From NCBI GenBank assembly GCA_035948415.1, contig DASZJD010000055.1, forward strand, positions 43,496 through 107,495: a stretch of 64,000 bases of DNA, read 5' to 3'. The DNA comes from Acidimicrobiia bacterium (GTDB lineage: Bacteria > Actinomycetota > Acidimicrobiia > IMCC26256 > PALSA-555). Below the pieces are notes generated by a model that was given only the letters and a program-made list of their open reading frames with translations, was not told the origin of the DNA and made no database searches. Shown here piece after piece: positions 53,045-62,571 of the stretch. The stretch's first letter is position 1. Each line of letters starts with the position of its first letter. A program made the position numbers and the translations under genes.

Positions 53045-53542
53045 TCAGGTGGCGCAGGCCGTGAAGCCGAGGGCGGCGGCGATGCTGTTGGCCTGGTCGG
53101 AGAGGCCGTTGAGCACGTTGACCTGGCCGGTGCTGCGGGTGAGCAGGTCGTTGTAGCCCTCGCCGGACCGGGTGCGGTCGGCGAGCGCGTCGAGCTGGTC
53201 GGCGTAGCGGCCGAGCAGCGACGCGAACCGCTGGATCTCGCCGACGCGAGAGGCGGGCGGGTTCAGCGCGCCGATGGCCTGGGCGCGGCCACGCAGCTCG
53301 GACGCCGCCGCGTGCAGGTAGCGCGCCACGCGCGCGCCCTTCGCGGTCGGGTCTTGGGCGTTCACCAGGTCGGTGCTCGCCCGTTGGAGGTGCTGACACT
53401 CAGCGTTGACCTTGGCGATCAGCTGGGACTGGCTCAGCGCCTTGCCGGGTCCACCGCCACCGCAGGCTGCGAGGAGGACCGCCACGGCCCCGGCTGCCGC
53501 GCTCCTTCGCAACCGCTCCTCCGATCCTCGGATGCGGGGCAC
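53045..53542 (-). CDS. Putative lipoprotein, helical
   Basis: 165 residues with a signal peptide ending in the lipobox LLAAC (Cys27), then an all-helical domain rich in Ala/Gln/Leu. Not recognised beyond a general resemblance to actinobacterial helical lipoproteins. Divergent from the acyl-CoA dehydrogenase gene by 14 bases. Confidence 0.75.
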   Translation of the reverse strand: MPRIRGSEERLRRSAAAGAVAVLLAACGGGGPGKALSQSQLIAKVNAECQHLQRASTDLVNAQDPTAKGARVARYLHAAASELRGRAQAIGALNPPASRVGEIQRFASLLGRYADQLDALADRTRSGEGYNDLLTRSTGQVNVLNGLSDQANSIAAALGFTACAT

Positions 53543-53556
53543 GGTACCCTCGGGTC

Positions 53557-55311
53557 GTGCTTCCCGACTACGCGAACTACGAGAGCGCGATCGGTCTCGA
53601 CTGGTACGCGCTGGACCCGAACCTGGCCTCGCTGCTCGACCGCCTGCTACCCGACGCCGACGACCGGGCGTTCGCCGAGGAGCACGTGGCGCGGTACGGC
53701 GTCCTGTGCGGCGGCGAACTGGCCCGGCGCGCCGAGGTGACCGACAAGCACGGTCCGGTGCTCCGCCGCTACGACCGCTGGGGTCAGGAAGTCGACACGG
53801 TCGAGCATCATCCGACGTGGCTGGCGAGCAAGGAGGACCTCGTGCGCGCGGGGTTCACCGGCCTGGCGGCCCACGCCGGTCGTCCGGTCCCCGCGGTGCT
53901 CACGGCGTCGCTGGCCTACCTCGTGTGCCAGGCGGAGACCGCCATCTACTGCGGGCTGGGGATGACGGCCGGCGCGGCAGACATCGTGGAGCGCTTCGCG
54001 CCGGACGACGTGCGCGACGAGCTGGTGACCCGCCTGACGAGCGTCGACCCCGCGACGGCCTGGGAGGGCGGCATGTTCCTCACCGAGCGTCAGGGCGGCA
54101 GCGACGTGGGCGCCAACACGACCCGGGCCGTGCCCGACGGCGGCGAGTGGCGGCTGCACGGCGAGAAGCACTTCTGCTCGAACGTCGACGCCGAGGTGTT
54201 CATCGTGCTGGCCCGACCGGACGGCGCCCCGGCGGGCGCGAGAGGGCTCGCCACCTTCATCGTGCCGAGGCTGCGACCCGACGGCACCGCGAACGGGTTC
54301 CGGATCAAGCGGCTGAAGCCGAAGCTCGGGACCACGGGGGTGCCGACCGCCGAGGTGACCCTCGAGGGGGCGCAGGCCTGGATGGCGCGCCCGCCGACGG
54401 CTCGGACCGACGGCGGCGAGGCGTCGACTCGCGGGCTCAGCACGATGATGGAGATGGTCAACGGCAGCCGCTTCGGCGTCGCCGTGATGGGACTCGGCAT
54501 CCACCGGCGCAGCTTTCTGGAGGCGGCGATCTACGCGTCGCGGCGCGAGCAGTGGGGCCAGCGGATCGACCGGTACCCACTGGTCCGGGAGACGCTGGTC
54601 GACCTGCTGGTGGGCCTCGAGGCGGCGGCGGCCCTGACCTACGAGTGCGCGGCGGCGACGCGCGGGCCCGTCGGGGAGGACGAGGGGCGACGGCTGCGCC
54701 GCATCCTGGTGCCGCTGGCCAAGGTCCGCGCCACCCGCGAGGCGATCGGTGCCGCCAGCCAGGCGCTCGAGGTGTTCGGCGGCAACGGGTACATGGAGGA
54801 CTGGCCGATGGCCCGCCAGCTGCGCGACGCCCAGTGCCACACCATCTGGGAGGGGACCGAGAACATCTGCTGCCTCGACGTTCGCCGGGCGATGGGCACC
54901 GACGGCGCCCACGAGGCGCTCCTGGCCCGGGTCGATCGGGCGCTGCTCGGCGCCGATCCCGCGCCGGTCCTCGCGCCCGCGGTCGACGCGGTGGCGGGCA
55001 CGCTGGTCGAGGCGCGCGAGGCGGTCGCGCACGTGATGAGCGCGCCGAACGACCTCCAGCTGCTCCACTGCCGCCGCCTCACCCACCTCCTCGCCGACCT
55101 GGCGGAGGGCGCGCTGCTCCTCGACGAGGCGACGTGGTCGCTGGCCCGCGACGACGCGCGCAAGGCGGTCGTGGCGCGGTGCTTCGCCCGGGCCCGTCTG
55201 GCGCCGCCGCGGGCGCGCGGCATCCTCGACGACGACCGGACCGTCGTCGACCTCTTCGAGCCGCTCACGCGCTACGGGCCGATCGAGCGCGCTGCCGCCG
55301 CGGCCGCGTGA
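53557..55311 (+). CDS. Acyl-CoA dehydrogenase, AidB-like
   Basis: 584 residues, long for the family and matching the AidB/isovaleryl-like subgroup: GMFLTERQGGSDVGANTT (FAD and substrate segment), KHFCSNVDAEVF, STMMEMVNGSRFGVAVMG, and QALEVFGGNGYMEDWPMAR with TIWEGTENI at the FAD-binding dimer contact. The extra C-terminal helices (460-580) are AidB-like. Possibly an acyl-CoA dehydrogenase of fatty-acid or xenobiotic breakdown. GTG start; the next gene overlaps by GTGA. Confidence 0.9.
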   Translation: MLPDYANYESAIGLDWYALDPNLASLLDRLLPDADDRAFAEEHVARYGVLCGGELARRAEVTDKHGPVLRRYDRWGQEVDTVEHHPTWLASKEDLVRAGFTGLAAHAGRPVPAVLTASLAYLVCQAETAIYCGLGMTAGAADIVERFAPDDVRDELVTRLTSVDPATAWEGGMFLTERQGGSDVGANTTRAVPDGGEWRLHGEKHFCSNVDAEVFIVLARPDGAPAGARGLATFIVPRLRPDGTANGFRIKRLKPKLGTTGVPTAEVTLEGAQAWMARPPTARTDGGEASTRGLSTMMEMVNGSRFGVAVMGLGIHRRSFLEAAIYASRREQWGQRIDRYPLVRETLVDLLVGLEAAAALTYECAAATRGPVGEDEGRRLRRILVPLAKVRATREAIGAASQALEVFGGNGYMEDWPMARQLRDAQCHTIWEGTENICCLDVRRAMGTDGAHEALLARVDRALLGADPAPVLAPAVDAVAGTLVEAREAVAHVMSAPNDLQLLHCRRLTHLLADLAEGALLLDEATWSLARDDARKAVVARCFARARLAPPRARGILDDDRTVVDLFEPLTRYGPIERAAAAAA

Positions 55312-55808
55312 GCCCGCGTTCGCCGGCGGCAGTCTGGCCGATCTCGGCGTCGCTGGTCCTCGCCCTCGACGACCGGCTCGGTCCGCCGATCGACGGCTAC
55401 GTGAACGGGACGCAGACCTGGCTGACCGACGACGGCCCCGGCGGCGCCCGCCTGGAGTGGCGGCTGCACCCGGTGGCCGGCTACGAGCCGCCCCGGCACG
55501 TGTCGCACTACGACCTGTGGGACGTGGCGGTGACCGCGCTGCGCGCCGGCTCCCCCGCCGACGCGCTGCCGCTCGGCGGGACAGGTCGGGCCCTGTCGTC
55601 ATTGTGGGACGGTCTCGAGTGCTTCCCCGCCGACGGCGAGGAGATCGAGCCGGCGGTGCTCGCGGCAGCGGCGCGCGACCGCCTCGGCACCGCGCCGGCG
55701 TCGGCGGGGCTGGTCGACCACGAGCGCATCGGCGACGAGTGGGAGCGATCGCGTCGGGCCACGTCGCTGGTCGGGATGCTGCTCGAGGAGCTGGGCCGGG
55801 GGCCGTGA
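55308..55808 (+). CDS. Conserved hypothetical protein
   Basis: 166 residues, GTG overlapping the acyl-CoA dehydrogenase stop and ending in a TGATG overlap with pyrE. It opens with a hydrophobic stretch (VWPISASLVLALDDRLG) and contains EWRLHPVAGYEPPRHVSHYDLWDV, a pattern I do not recognise. The tight coupling suggests a real gene. Function unknown. Confidence 0.6.
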   Translation: MSPRSPAAVWPISASLVLALDDRLGPPIDGYVNGTQTWLTDDGPGGARLEWRLHPVAGYEPPRHVSHYDLWDVAVTALRAGSPADALPLGGTGRALSSLWDGLECFPADGEEIEPAVLAAAARDRLGTAPASAGLVDHERIGDEWERSRRATSLVGMLLEELGRGP

Positions 55809-56335
55809 TGGACCGGGACGACCTCGCGCGCGCGATCTACGCGGTGTCGCACCTGACCGGTCAGTTCACGCTGCGGTCGGGCGCGACCAGCGACCAGTAC
55901 TTCGACAAGTACCGCTTCGAGAGCGACCCGCCGCTGCTGGCCGCCGTCGCCGAGGCGCTCGCGCCCCTCGTGCCGCACGACACCGACGCGCTCGCGGGCC
56001 TCGAGCTCGGCGGCGTGCCGCTGGCGGTGCAGCTGTCTCAGGTCACGGGCCTCCCGGCCCTCTTCGTCCGCAAGGAGGCGAAGACCTACGGGACCTGCCG
56101 GCTCGCAGAGGGGGGCGAGGTGGTGGGTCGGCGCCTGACGGTCGTCGAGGACGTGGTGACCTCGGGCGGCCAGGTGGTGCGGTCGTGCTTCGACCTGCGG
56201 GACCGGGGCGCGGTCGTCGAGCACGCGCTCTGCGTCATCGACCGGGAAGCGGGTGGGGCGGCGGCGCTGGCGGCCATCGGGGTGGAGGGCCGTCCGCTCT
56301 TCACCATGAGCGAGCTGGAGGCGGCGCAGGGCTGA
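55808..56335 (+). CDS. pyrE: Orotate phosphoribosyltransferase
   Basis: 175 residues with FTLRSGATSDQYFDKYR (OPRT N-terminal signature), LAGLELGGVPLAVQLS, FVRKEAKTYG and the PRPP-binding VVEDVVTSGGQV. It makes OMP in pyrimidine synthesis. ATG shares a base with the preceding stop. Stand-alone copy, away from other pyr genes. Confidence 0.92.
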   Translation: MDRDDLARAIYAVSHLTGQFTLRSGATSDQYFDKYRFESDPPLLAAVAEALAPLVPHDTDALAGLELGGVPLAVQLSQVTGLPALFVRKEAKTYGTCRLAEGGEVVGRRLTVVEDVVTSGGQVVRSCFDLRDRGAVVEHALCVIDREAGGAAALAAIGVEGRPLFTMSELEAAQG

Positions 56336-56336
56336 C

Positions 56337-57017
56337 TCAGTCGGTCCGCCACGGCGGAGTGCGGGGCGGGTCGAAGTCGGCCGGCCGCACCTCGCCGGCG
56401 AGGGCGGCGAACGCGGTGTCGAGCCATCGGGCGCCGCCGGCCAGCGGCCACGGCAGGTTGTCGCGTCCGAAGAACCCGACCGCCTGGGTCTCGAGGGGAT
56501 GGGCGCGCAGCGTGCCTCCAACCATCCGGCAGTGGAAGACGAGCGAGTAGAGCGGCAGGCGAGCGAACCCGAGGCGGAGCCCGTCGAACACGGCGATGAG
56601 CGACGCCGGCTCCACCTCGATGCCGGTCTCCTCGTACACCTCCTTCACCGCGACCTCCGAGGGGGAGTAGCCGACGTCCGCCCATCCGACGGGGTACAGC
56701 CACACCCCGGAGTCGGCGCGTTGGGTAAGGAGGATCTCGCCGGCGTCGTTGCCGACCACGGCCGCCACCGCCACCTTCGGGGTGACGTACCCGGCGACGC
56801 CCTCGCCGACGCTCGCCAGCCACTCCTCGTAGAGGGCATCGGCCGCGGCCTCCTGGCGCGCCGCGGCGCGGATGTCCGCCGCCACCTTCAGCACCTCCTG
56901 GAAGCGCTCGCGCTCGTAGAGGCTCTGCGTGAACCCGAGGCCGGTGCGCGCGATCCCCGACAGGGTCTCGGCCCAGCGGAGCAGGTCCACCGACGAGACC
57001 GCGTCGGGGTCGCTCAC
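56337..57017 (-). CDS. Nudix hydrolase with N-terminal Nudix-associated helical domain
   Basis: 226 residues: an N-terminal helical domain (LLRWAETLSGIARTGLGFTQ, as in the Nudix_hydro_N family) followed by a Nudix domain with the box GWADVGYSPSEVAVKEVYEE ending in TG (REUxEE core as KEVYEE). Such proteins often hydrolyse ADP-ribose or nucleotide sugars. Convergent with pyrE, stops one base apart. Confidence 0.87.
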   Translation of the reverse strand: MSDPDAVSSVDLLRWAETLSGIARTGLGFTQSLYERERFQEVLKVAADIRAAARQEAAADALYEEWLASVGEGVAGYVTPKVAVAAVVGNDAGEILLTQRADSGVWLYPVGWADVGYSPSEVAVKEVYEETGIEVEPASLIAVFDGLRLGFARLPLYSLVFHCRMVGGTLRAHPLETQAVGFFGRDNLPWPLAGGARWLDTAFAALAGEVRPADFDPPRTPPWRTD

Positions 57018-57057
57018 ACGCGCACCCTAGCGAGGTGCGATCGGGCGCCAGCCGGCG

Positions 57058-57552
57058 CTACGGCTCGGCTCCGGTCGCCGCGTCCCGCAGCGCCGAGGCC
57101 TTCGCCAGGCCCCAGGCGAGCTGGAGCGGCCCGAGCCCCTCGTCGCCGAGATCGGCGAACGCGTGCGGGGCGAGGCCGTAGCGGTCCTCCGGGAGCGCGC
57201 GTTCCTCGAACTCGTCGCGCACCACCGCGGGAACGCCGATGGCGGCGAGCACGGCGGTGGGCTCACGAGCGGCGCCCCGGACGACCTCGAGCGGCGTGGC
57301 CCGCTGCGACGCGGGGTCGGTGGCCAGCAGCGTGCCGAGCTCACGGACGACACGACGCGTCGCTGCGTCGGCCGCCGCCACGAGCTGCTCGTCGACCCGG
57401 GACCGCTCGGGCCCGGCCATCGAGCCCCAGGCGTCGAGGATCCGCGCCGCGCGTGCGACCAGGTACGGGCCGAGCCGCGCCTCGACCCCGGCGGTGATCG
57501 CCGCCCCCGCGGCGCGCAGCCGGGCGAGGGCGGCGGCGCGGTCGTCGGTCAG
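57058..57552 (-). CDS. Conserved hypothetical protein, helical, probable CTG start
   Basis: 164 residues. No ATG/GTG/TTG fits near the natural beginning; CTG at 57552-57550 overlaps the hemQ stop as CTGA, exactly the coupling used elsewhere here. Content is mostly helical, with ARLGPYLVARAARILDAWG and VVRDEFEERALPEDRYGLAP. Function unknown. Co-transcription with hemQ hints at haem, but no motif supports it. Confidence 0.55.
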   Translation of the reverse strand: MTDDRAAALARLRAAGAAITAGVEARLGPYLVARAARILDAWGSMAGPERSRVDEQLVAAADAATRRVVRELGTLLATDPASQRATPLEVVRGAAREPTAVLAAIGVPAVVRDEFEERALPEDRYGLAPHAFADLGDEGLGPLQLAWGLAKASALRDAATGAEP

Positions 57553-58340
57553 GCCTCGAGCCCCACGCGCCGCAGCGCCTCCGCCGGCTCGAGGATCAGC
57601 CCGGTGACGAAGGGCCCGAAGTCGGCGTAGCGAGCCGACACCTCGTCGAAGCGCATCTCGTACACGATCTCCTTCAGCGCGGCGGGGTCGTCGGCGAGCA
57701 GCGTGACGCCCCACTCCCAGTCGTCGATCCCGGTGGAGCCGGTGATGAGCTGGAGCACCCGACCGGCGTAGCTGCGCCCGACTCGGGCGTGACCGCCCAT
57801 CAGGCGCTTGCGGTCGGCGAAGTCGAGCCGGTACCAGTTGTCGGCGCCGTCCCGCCGCTTCGACATCGGGTAGAAGCAGAGCATCCGCTTGGCCGGGAGC
57901 CGGGGGTGGAGCCGCTGCTCGCGGTAGTGGTGGATGCGCTCCCGCCAGGCCGCCAGCCCCTCCTCGACCGCGGTCGGGTCGGTCAGGCCCTCCTCGGCGG
58001 CGAGCCGGGCCCGCTCGTCCTCCTCGGTGGCCGAGTACTCGGACAGCTCGGTGAGCGAGACGTACGACCAGCTCGGGGTGAGGGGCGCCCGCTGCAGGTC
58101 GTGCTCGAAGGCGGCGAGACGGGCCATGTCGGGGCCGAGCGCCATGACCCCGAGGTCGGCCTTGTGCCCGAGCACGACGAAGGTCAGCGCCTGGTGGGTG
58201 CCGTCGGCGGTGAGGCGGTCCAGCGCGTCGAGGACGTGCTTGGCGCCGCTCGGCTCGTCCTCGGCGCGGCGGGCGTCGACCCGGTAGAAGAGGTGGAGGA
58301 CGCCCCAGCCCGACGACGCCTCGACCGGCTCGCCGCTCAT
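57549..58340 (-). CDS. hemQ: Coproheme decarboxylase HemQ (chlorite-dismutase family)
   Basis: 263 residues of the chlorite-dismutase fold: WGVLHLFYRVD, YSATEEDERAR, MLCFYPMSKRR (the Tyr of the coproheme decarboxylase active site) and GGHARVGRSYAGRV with the proximal His. HemQ makes haem b from coproheme in the Gram-positive/actinobacterial pathway. No chlorite-dismutase distal Arg context was checked. Start ATG 58340. Confidence 0.88.
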   Translation of the reverse strand: MSGEPVEASSGWGVLHLFYRVDARRAEDEPSGAKHVLDALDRLTADGTHQALTFVVLGHKADLGVMALGPDMARLAAFEHDLQRAPLTPSWSYVSLTELSEYSATEEDERARLAAEEGLTDPTAVEEGLAAWRERIHHYREQRLHPRLPAKRMLCFYPMSKRRDGADNWYRLDFADRKRLMGGHARVGRSYAGRVLQLITGSTGIDDWEWGVTLLADDPAALKEIVYEMRFDEVSARYADFGPFVTGLILEPAEALRRVGLEA

Positions 58341-58375
58341 GGCCCCGTCGTCGGGTGCTGCGCCATGCCGCGATG

Positions 58376-58831
58376 CTACGCGGCGCCTCGAGGCTGACCC
58401 TCCACGGCCTCGACGGCGACGAGCTGGAACGGGAAGTGACGCGCCATCACGGCGCGCACCTGGGCGTCGGCCTCCCAGCCCTCGCCGTCGACGAGCAGCC
58501 GGAAGAGGCGGCGCAAGAAGGCGCCCTCGACGAAGGCCCGCTGGATGCGGGGCGGCTCGGGCGCGACCACGTCGCGCATGATCGGCGGGCACACGAGCAC
58601 GCGCTCCGCGACCGGGTCGGCGAGCACCGGGTCGCGGAACTCCTCGTCGAAGTCGCCGAACCAGCCGGCGGCCACCTCCTCGCGCACCCGCTGGTCGCGG
58701 CGGGCCGCGTCGAGGTACGGCTCCCGATCGAGGAACTGGACCTGGACGTCGGGCAGCGCGGCCTCGTACGGCGACCACTTGGCCAGGACGATCGAGCGGA
58801 TGCGGCCTTCCTCCACGACCCCAGTGTGCAC
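58376..58831 (-). CDS. Conserved hypothetical protein
   Basis: About 151 residues. Contains SIVLAKWSPYEAALPDVQ, AAGWFGDFDEEFRDPVL and VLVCPPIMRDVV; not recognised. Start uncertain among GTG codons at 58855, 58831 and 58816. Upstream of hemQ on the same strand, 35 bases apart. Confidence 0.5.
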   Translation of the reverse strand: MHTGVVEEGRIRSIVLAKWSPYEAALPDVQVQFLDREPYLDAARRDQRVREEVAAGWFGDFDEEFRDPVLADPVAERVLVCPPIMRDVVAPEPPRIQRAFVEGAFLRRLFRLLVDGEGWEADAQVRAVMARHFPFQLVAVEAVEGQPRGAA

Positions 58832-58871
58832 CCGAGACGGTCGGAGCGGTGACACCCGGGCCGGACGCGAT

Positions 58872-58897
58872 CGGGGCGCCCCGTGCGGGGCGCCCCG
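58872..58897 (-). terminator. groEL terminator hairpin
   Basis: CGGGGCGCCCCG occurs twice around TG and is its own reverse complement, forming a perfect 12-bp stem. It begins 29 bases after the groEL stop. No T-run follows. Confidence 0.75.
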
Positions 58898-58926
58898 GTC
58901 GTCGTGCTCGCCTGTTCGGCAGAAGA

Positions 58927-60693
<1,767 letters not shown>

Positions 60694-60706
60694 CTACGCT
60701 GCGCCC

Positions 60707-61369
60707 GTGGCCGAGATGCACGACGCCACCGAGGAGTACCTCGAGACCATCCTCGAGATCGAGGAGGAGGGGGTCACCCCGATCCGGGCCCGGATCGTCG
60801 AGCGCCTCGGCCTGTCCGCCGCCGCGGTGTCCGAGCAGGTGAACCGGCTCGTCGAGCACGGCTACGCCGAGCTCCTCGACGACCGCAGCCTGCGGCTCAC
60901 GGCCCGGGGCCGGGCCCTCGCGACCTCGATCGTGCGGCGGCACCGGCTGGCCGAGCGGCTCCTCGTGGACGTGATCGGCCTCGAGTGGGAGAAGGTCCAC
61001 CGGGAGGCCGACCGGTGGGAGCACGCCATCTCGGCCGACGTGGAGCAGAAGCTGGTCGAGCTGCTCGGCGACCCCGCCACGTGCCCGCACGGCAACCCGA
61101 TCCCCGGCTCGGCGCATCGGGTCGACACCGGCCCCACGGTGCCGCTGGCGCTGGCGCCGGCCGGGCCGGTGCTGGTGGCGCGGATCAGCGAGAAGATCGA
61201 GCTCGACGACCGGGCCCTGCGGCTGCTCGCGGCGGCGCGGCTCGTGCCGGGGTCCCAGGCGTCGGTGCTCGGGAGCGGCGCCGAGGGGACCCGGGTCCGC
61301 AGCGACGCCGGCGAGGCGACGGTCCCGGCCGACGTGGCCCGCCTGACCTTCGTCGTCCCCCTCGAGTAG
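60707..61369 (+). CDS. DtxR/IdeR/MntR-family metal-dependent repressor
   Basis: 220 residues: winged HTH (ATEEYLETILEIEEEG, IVERLGLSAAAVSEQVNRLV), dimerisation/metal domain with His/Glu/His candidates (RRHRLAERLLVDVIGLEWEKVHREADRWEHAIS, quoted in parts), CPHGNPIPG, and a C-terminal FeoA/SH3-like domain. It represses metal-uptake genes when Fe or Mn is bound. TACGCT (60695-60700) precedes GTG by only 6 bases, so the message is probably leaderless. A palindromic metal box lies beside the adjacent ZIP gene. Confidence 0.92.
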   Translation: MAEMHDATEEYLETILEIEEEGVTPIRARIVERLGLSAAAVSEQVNRLVEHGYAELLDDRSLRLTARGRALATSIVRRHRLAERLLVDVIGLEWEKVHREADRWEHAISADVEQKLVELLGDPATCPHGNPIPGSAHRVDTGPTVPLALAPAGPVLVARISEKIELDDRALRLLAAARLVPGSQASVLGSGAEGTRVRSDAGEATVPADVARLTFVVPLE

Positions 61370-61370
61370 G

Positions 61371-62213
61371 TCAGACGCCGGCGGCGACGAGCACGAGGTC
61401 CGTGAACAGCCCGAGCGCCAGGCCGACGAACAGGCCCCACATGACGTGTCGGGGGTCGTGCTCGAGCCGGAAGGCGACGCTCAGCAGCTGGACGATCACG
61501 TAGAGGATGGACCCGGCCGCCAGGGCCAGGAAGGCGACCTCGAGCTCGGTGCTCGTCACGCTCTGGCCGATCAGGGTGCCGACGAAGGTGGGCCCACCGC
61601 CGAGCAGGCCCAGCCACCCGAGGAACCCCCAGCTCGGCCGGTCCGCCTCGGCCGCCAGCGGCGCGACGATGCCGAAGCCCTCGGTGGCGTTGTGGAGCCC
61701 GAAGCCGATGACGAGCAGGACGGCCAGGCTGACCTTGTTGGCCGCCGCCGACTGCCCGATGGCGAGGCCCTCGGCGAGGTTGTGCAGGCCGATCCCCGCC
61801 GCGATGAACACGACGAGCCGCCGGGTCGCCGACCGGGGGTCGGCCGGCGAGCCGACCGGCGCGGCGACGGCGTCGAGCCTGGCGGCGCCGGGCCCCGGGG
61901 GCGGGACCACCCGGCGACGGCTCAGGCGCCGCTCGTAGTAGACGAGGCCGAGCAGCCCGAGCCCGAAGGCGGCGACGAACAGGGCCGACCGGAGGACGAC
62001 GTCGCCCCACGCGCCGTCTCGCACCGCGGTCTGGACCGGGTCGAATCCGTTGTGCACGGTCTCGACGAGGAGGAACACGAGCACGCCGGCCGCGCCGGCG
62101 TTGAGGAGGGCCCGGAGCATGGGCGGCAGGGCCCGGACCCGGCCGACCGGCAGCCCGAGGAAGATCGTGACGCCGGCTAGGGCGCCGAGGAGGGTGATCT
62201 CGCCGGTGGACAT
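61371..62213 (-). CDS. ZIP-family metal transporter
   Basis: 280 residues, eight helices, with ZIP motifs on helices 4 and 5: GIGLHNLAEGLAIG and GFGLHNATEGFGIV. A His/Pro-poor variable loop with Arg and Pro lies between helices 3 and 4. ZIP proteins import Zn, Fe or Mn. Its leader contains a perfect AGGTAAGG-N4-CCTTACCT operator, and its stop abuts the convergent DtxR-type repressor gene. Confidence 0.9.
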   Translation of the reverse strand: MSTGEITLLGALAGVTIFLGLPVGRVRALPPMLRALLNAGAAGVLVFLLVETVHNGFDPVQTAVRDGAWGDVVLRSALFVAAFGLGLLGLVYYERRLSRRRVVPPPGPGAARLDAVAAPVGSPADPRSATRRLVVFIAAGIGLHNLAEGLAIGQSAAANKVSLAVLLVIGFGLHNATEGFGIVAPLAAEADRPSWGFLGWLGLLGGGPTFVGTLIGQSVTSTELEVAFLALAAGSILYVIVQLLSVAFRLEHDPRHVMWGLFVGLALGLFTDLVLVAAGV

Positions 62214-62256
62214 GGCCCCGCTCCGTTGCCGCTGGCGGCGAACGGGCCGCCCTCGG

Positions 62257-62276
62257 AGGTAAGGGCAACCTTACCT
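62257..62276 (-). promoter_or_regulatory. DtxR/MntR-type operator upstream of the ZIP gene
   Basis: AGGTAAGG-GCAA-CCTTACCT is a perfect dyad of 8-base arms, close to known IdeR/DtxR boxes (TTAGGTTAGSCTAACCTAA type). It lies 44 bases before the ZIP start. Confidence 0.75.
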
Positions 62277-62293
62277 ACGGTGGTGAGGGCGGG

Positions 62294-62569
62294 TCAACCG
62301 CCGGCGACGGCGGGCACGATGCTCACCACGGTCCCCTCCGGCACCGGGGTGGCGACGCCGTCGAGGAAGCGGATGTCCTCGTCGGCGACGAACACGTTCA
62401 CGAACCGGCGCAGGCCACCACCGTCGTCGAAGAGGCGCTCCTCGAAGCCGGGGTGGGCGGCGTCGAGGGCCTGGAGGACGGCGCCGACGGTGGCGCCGGC
62501 CACGGCGACCTCCGAGGCACCGCCGGTCAGGGACCGCAGCTGGGTGGGGACCCGGACTGTCACCGGCAC
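62294..62569 (-). CDS. MoaD/ThiS-family sulfur carrier protein
   Basis: 91 residues, beta-grasp fold, ending in VPAVAGG; the terminal Gly-Gly is what E1-like enzymes adenylate to make a thiocarboxylate. Conserved GATVGAVLQALDAAHPGFEERL and RFVNVFVADEDIRFLDG match MoaD/CysO-type proteins. GTG start two bases after the thrC-like stop, so co-transcribed and under the same SAM riboswitch. It is not with moa genes, so a role in sulfur amino-acid synthesis is more likely than in molybdopterin. Confidence 0.88.
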   Translation of the reverse strand: MPVTVRVPTQLRSLTGGASEVAVAGATVGAVLQALDAAHPGFEERLFDDGGGLRRFVNVFVADEDIRFLDGVATPVPEGTVVSIVPAVAGG

Positions 62570-62571
62570 GC

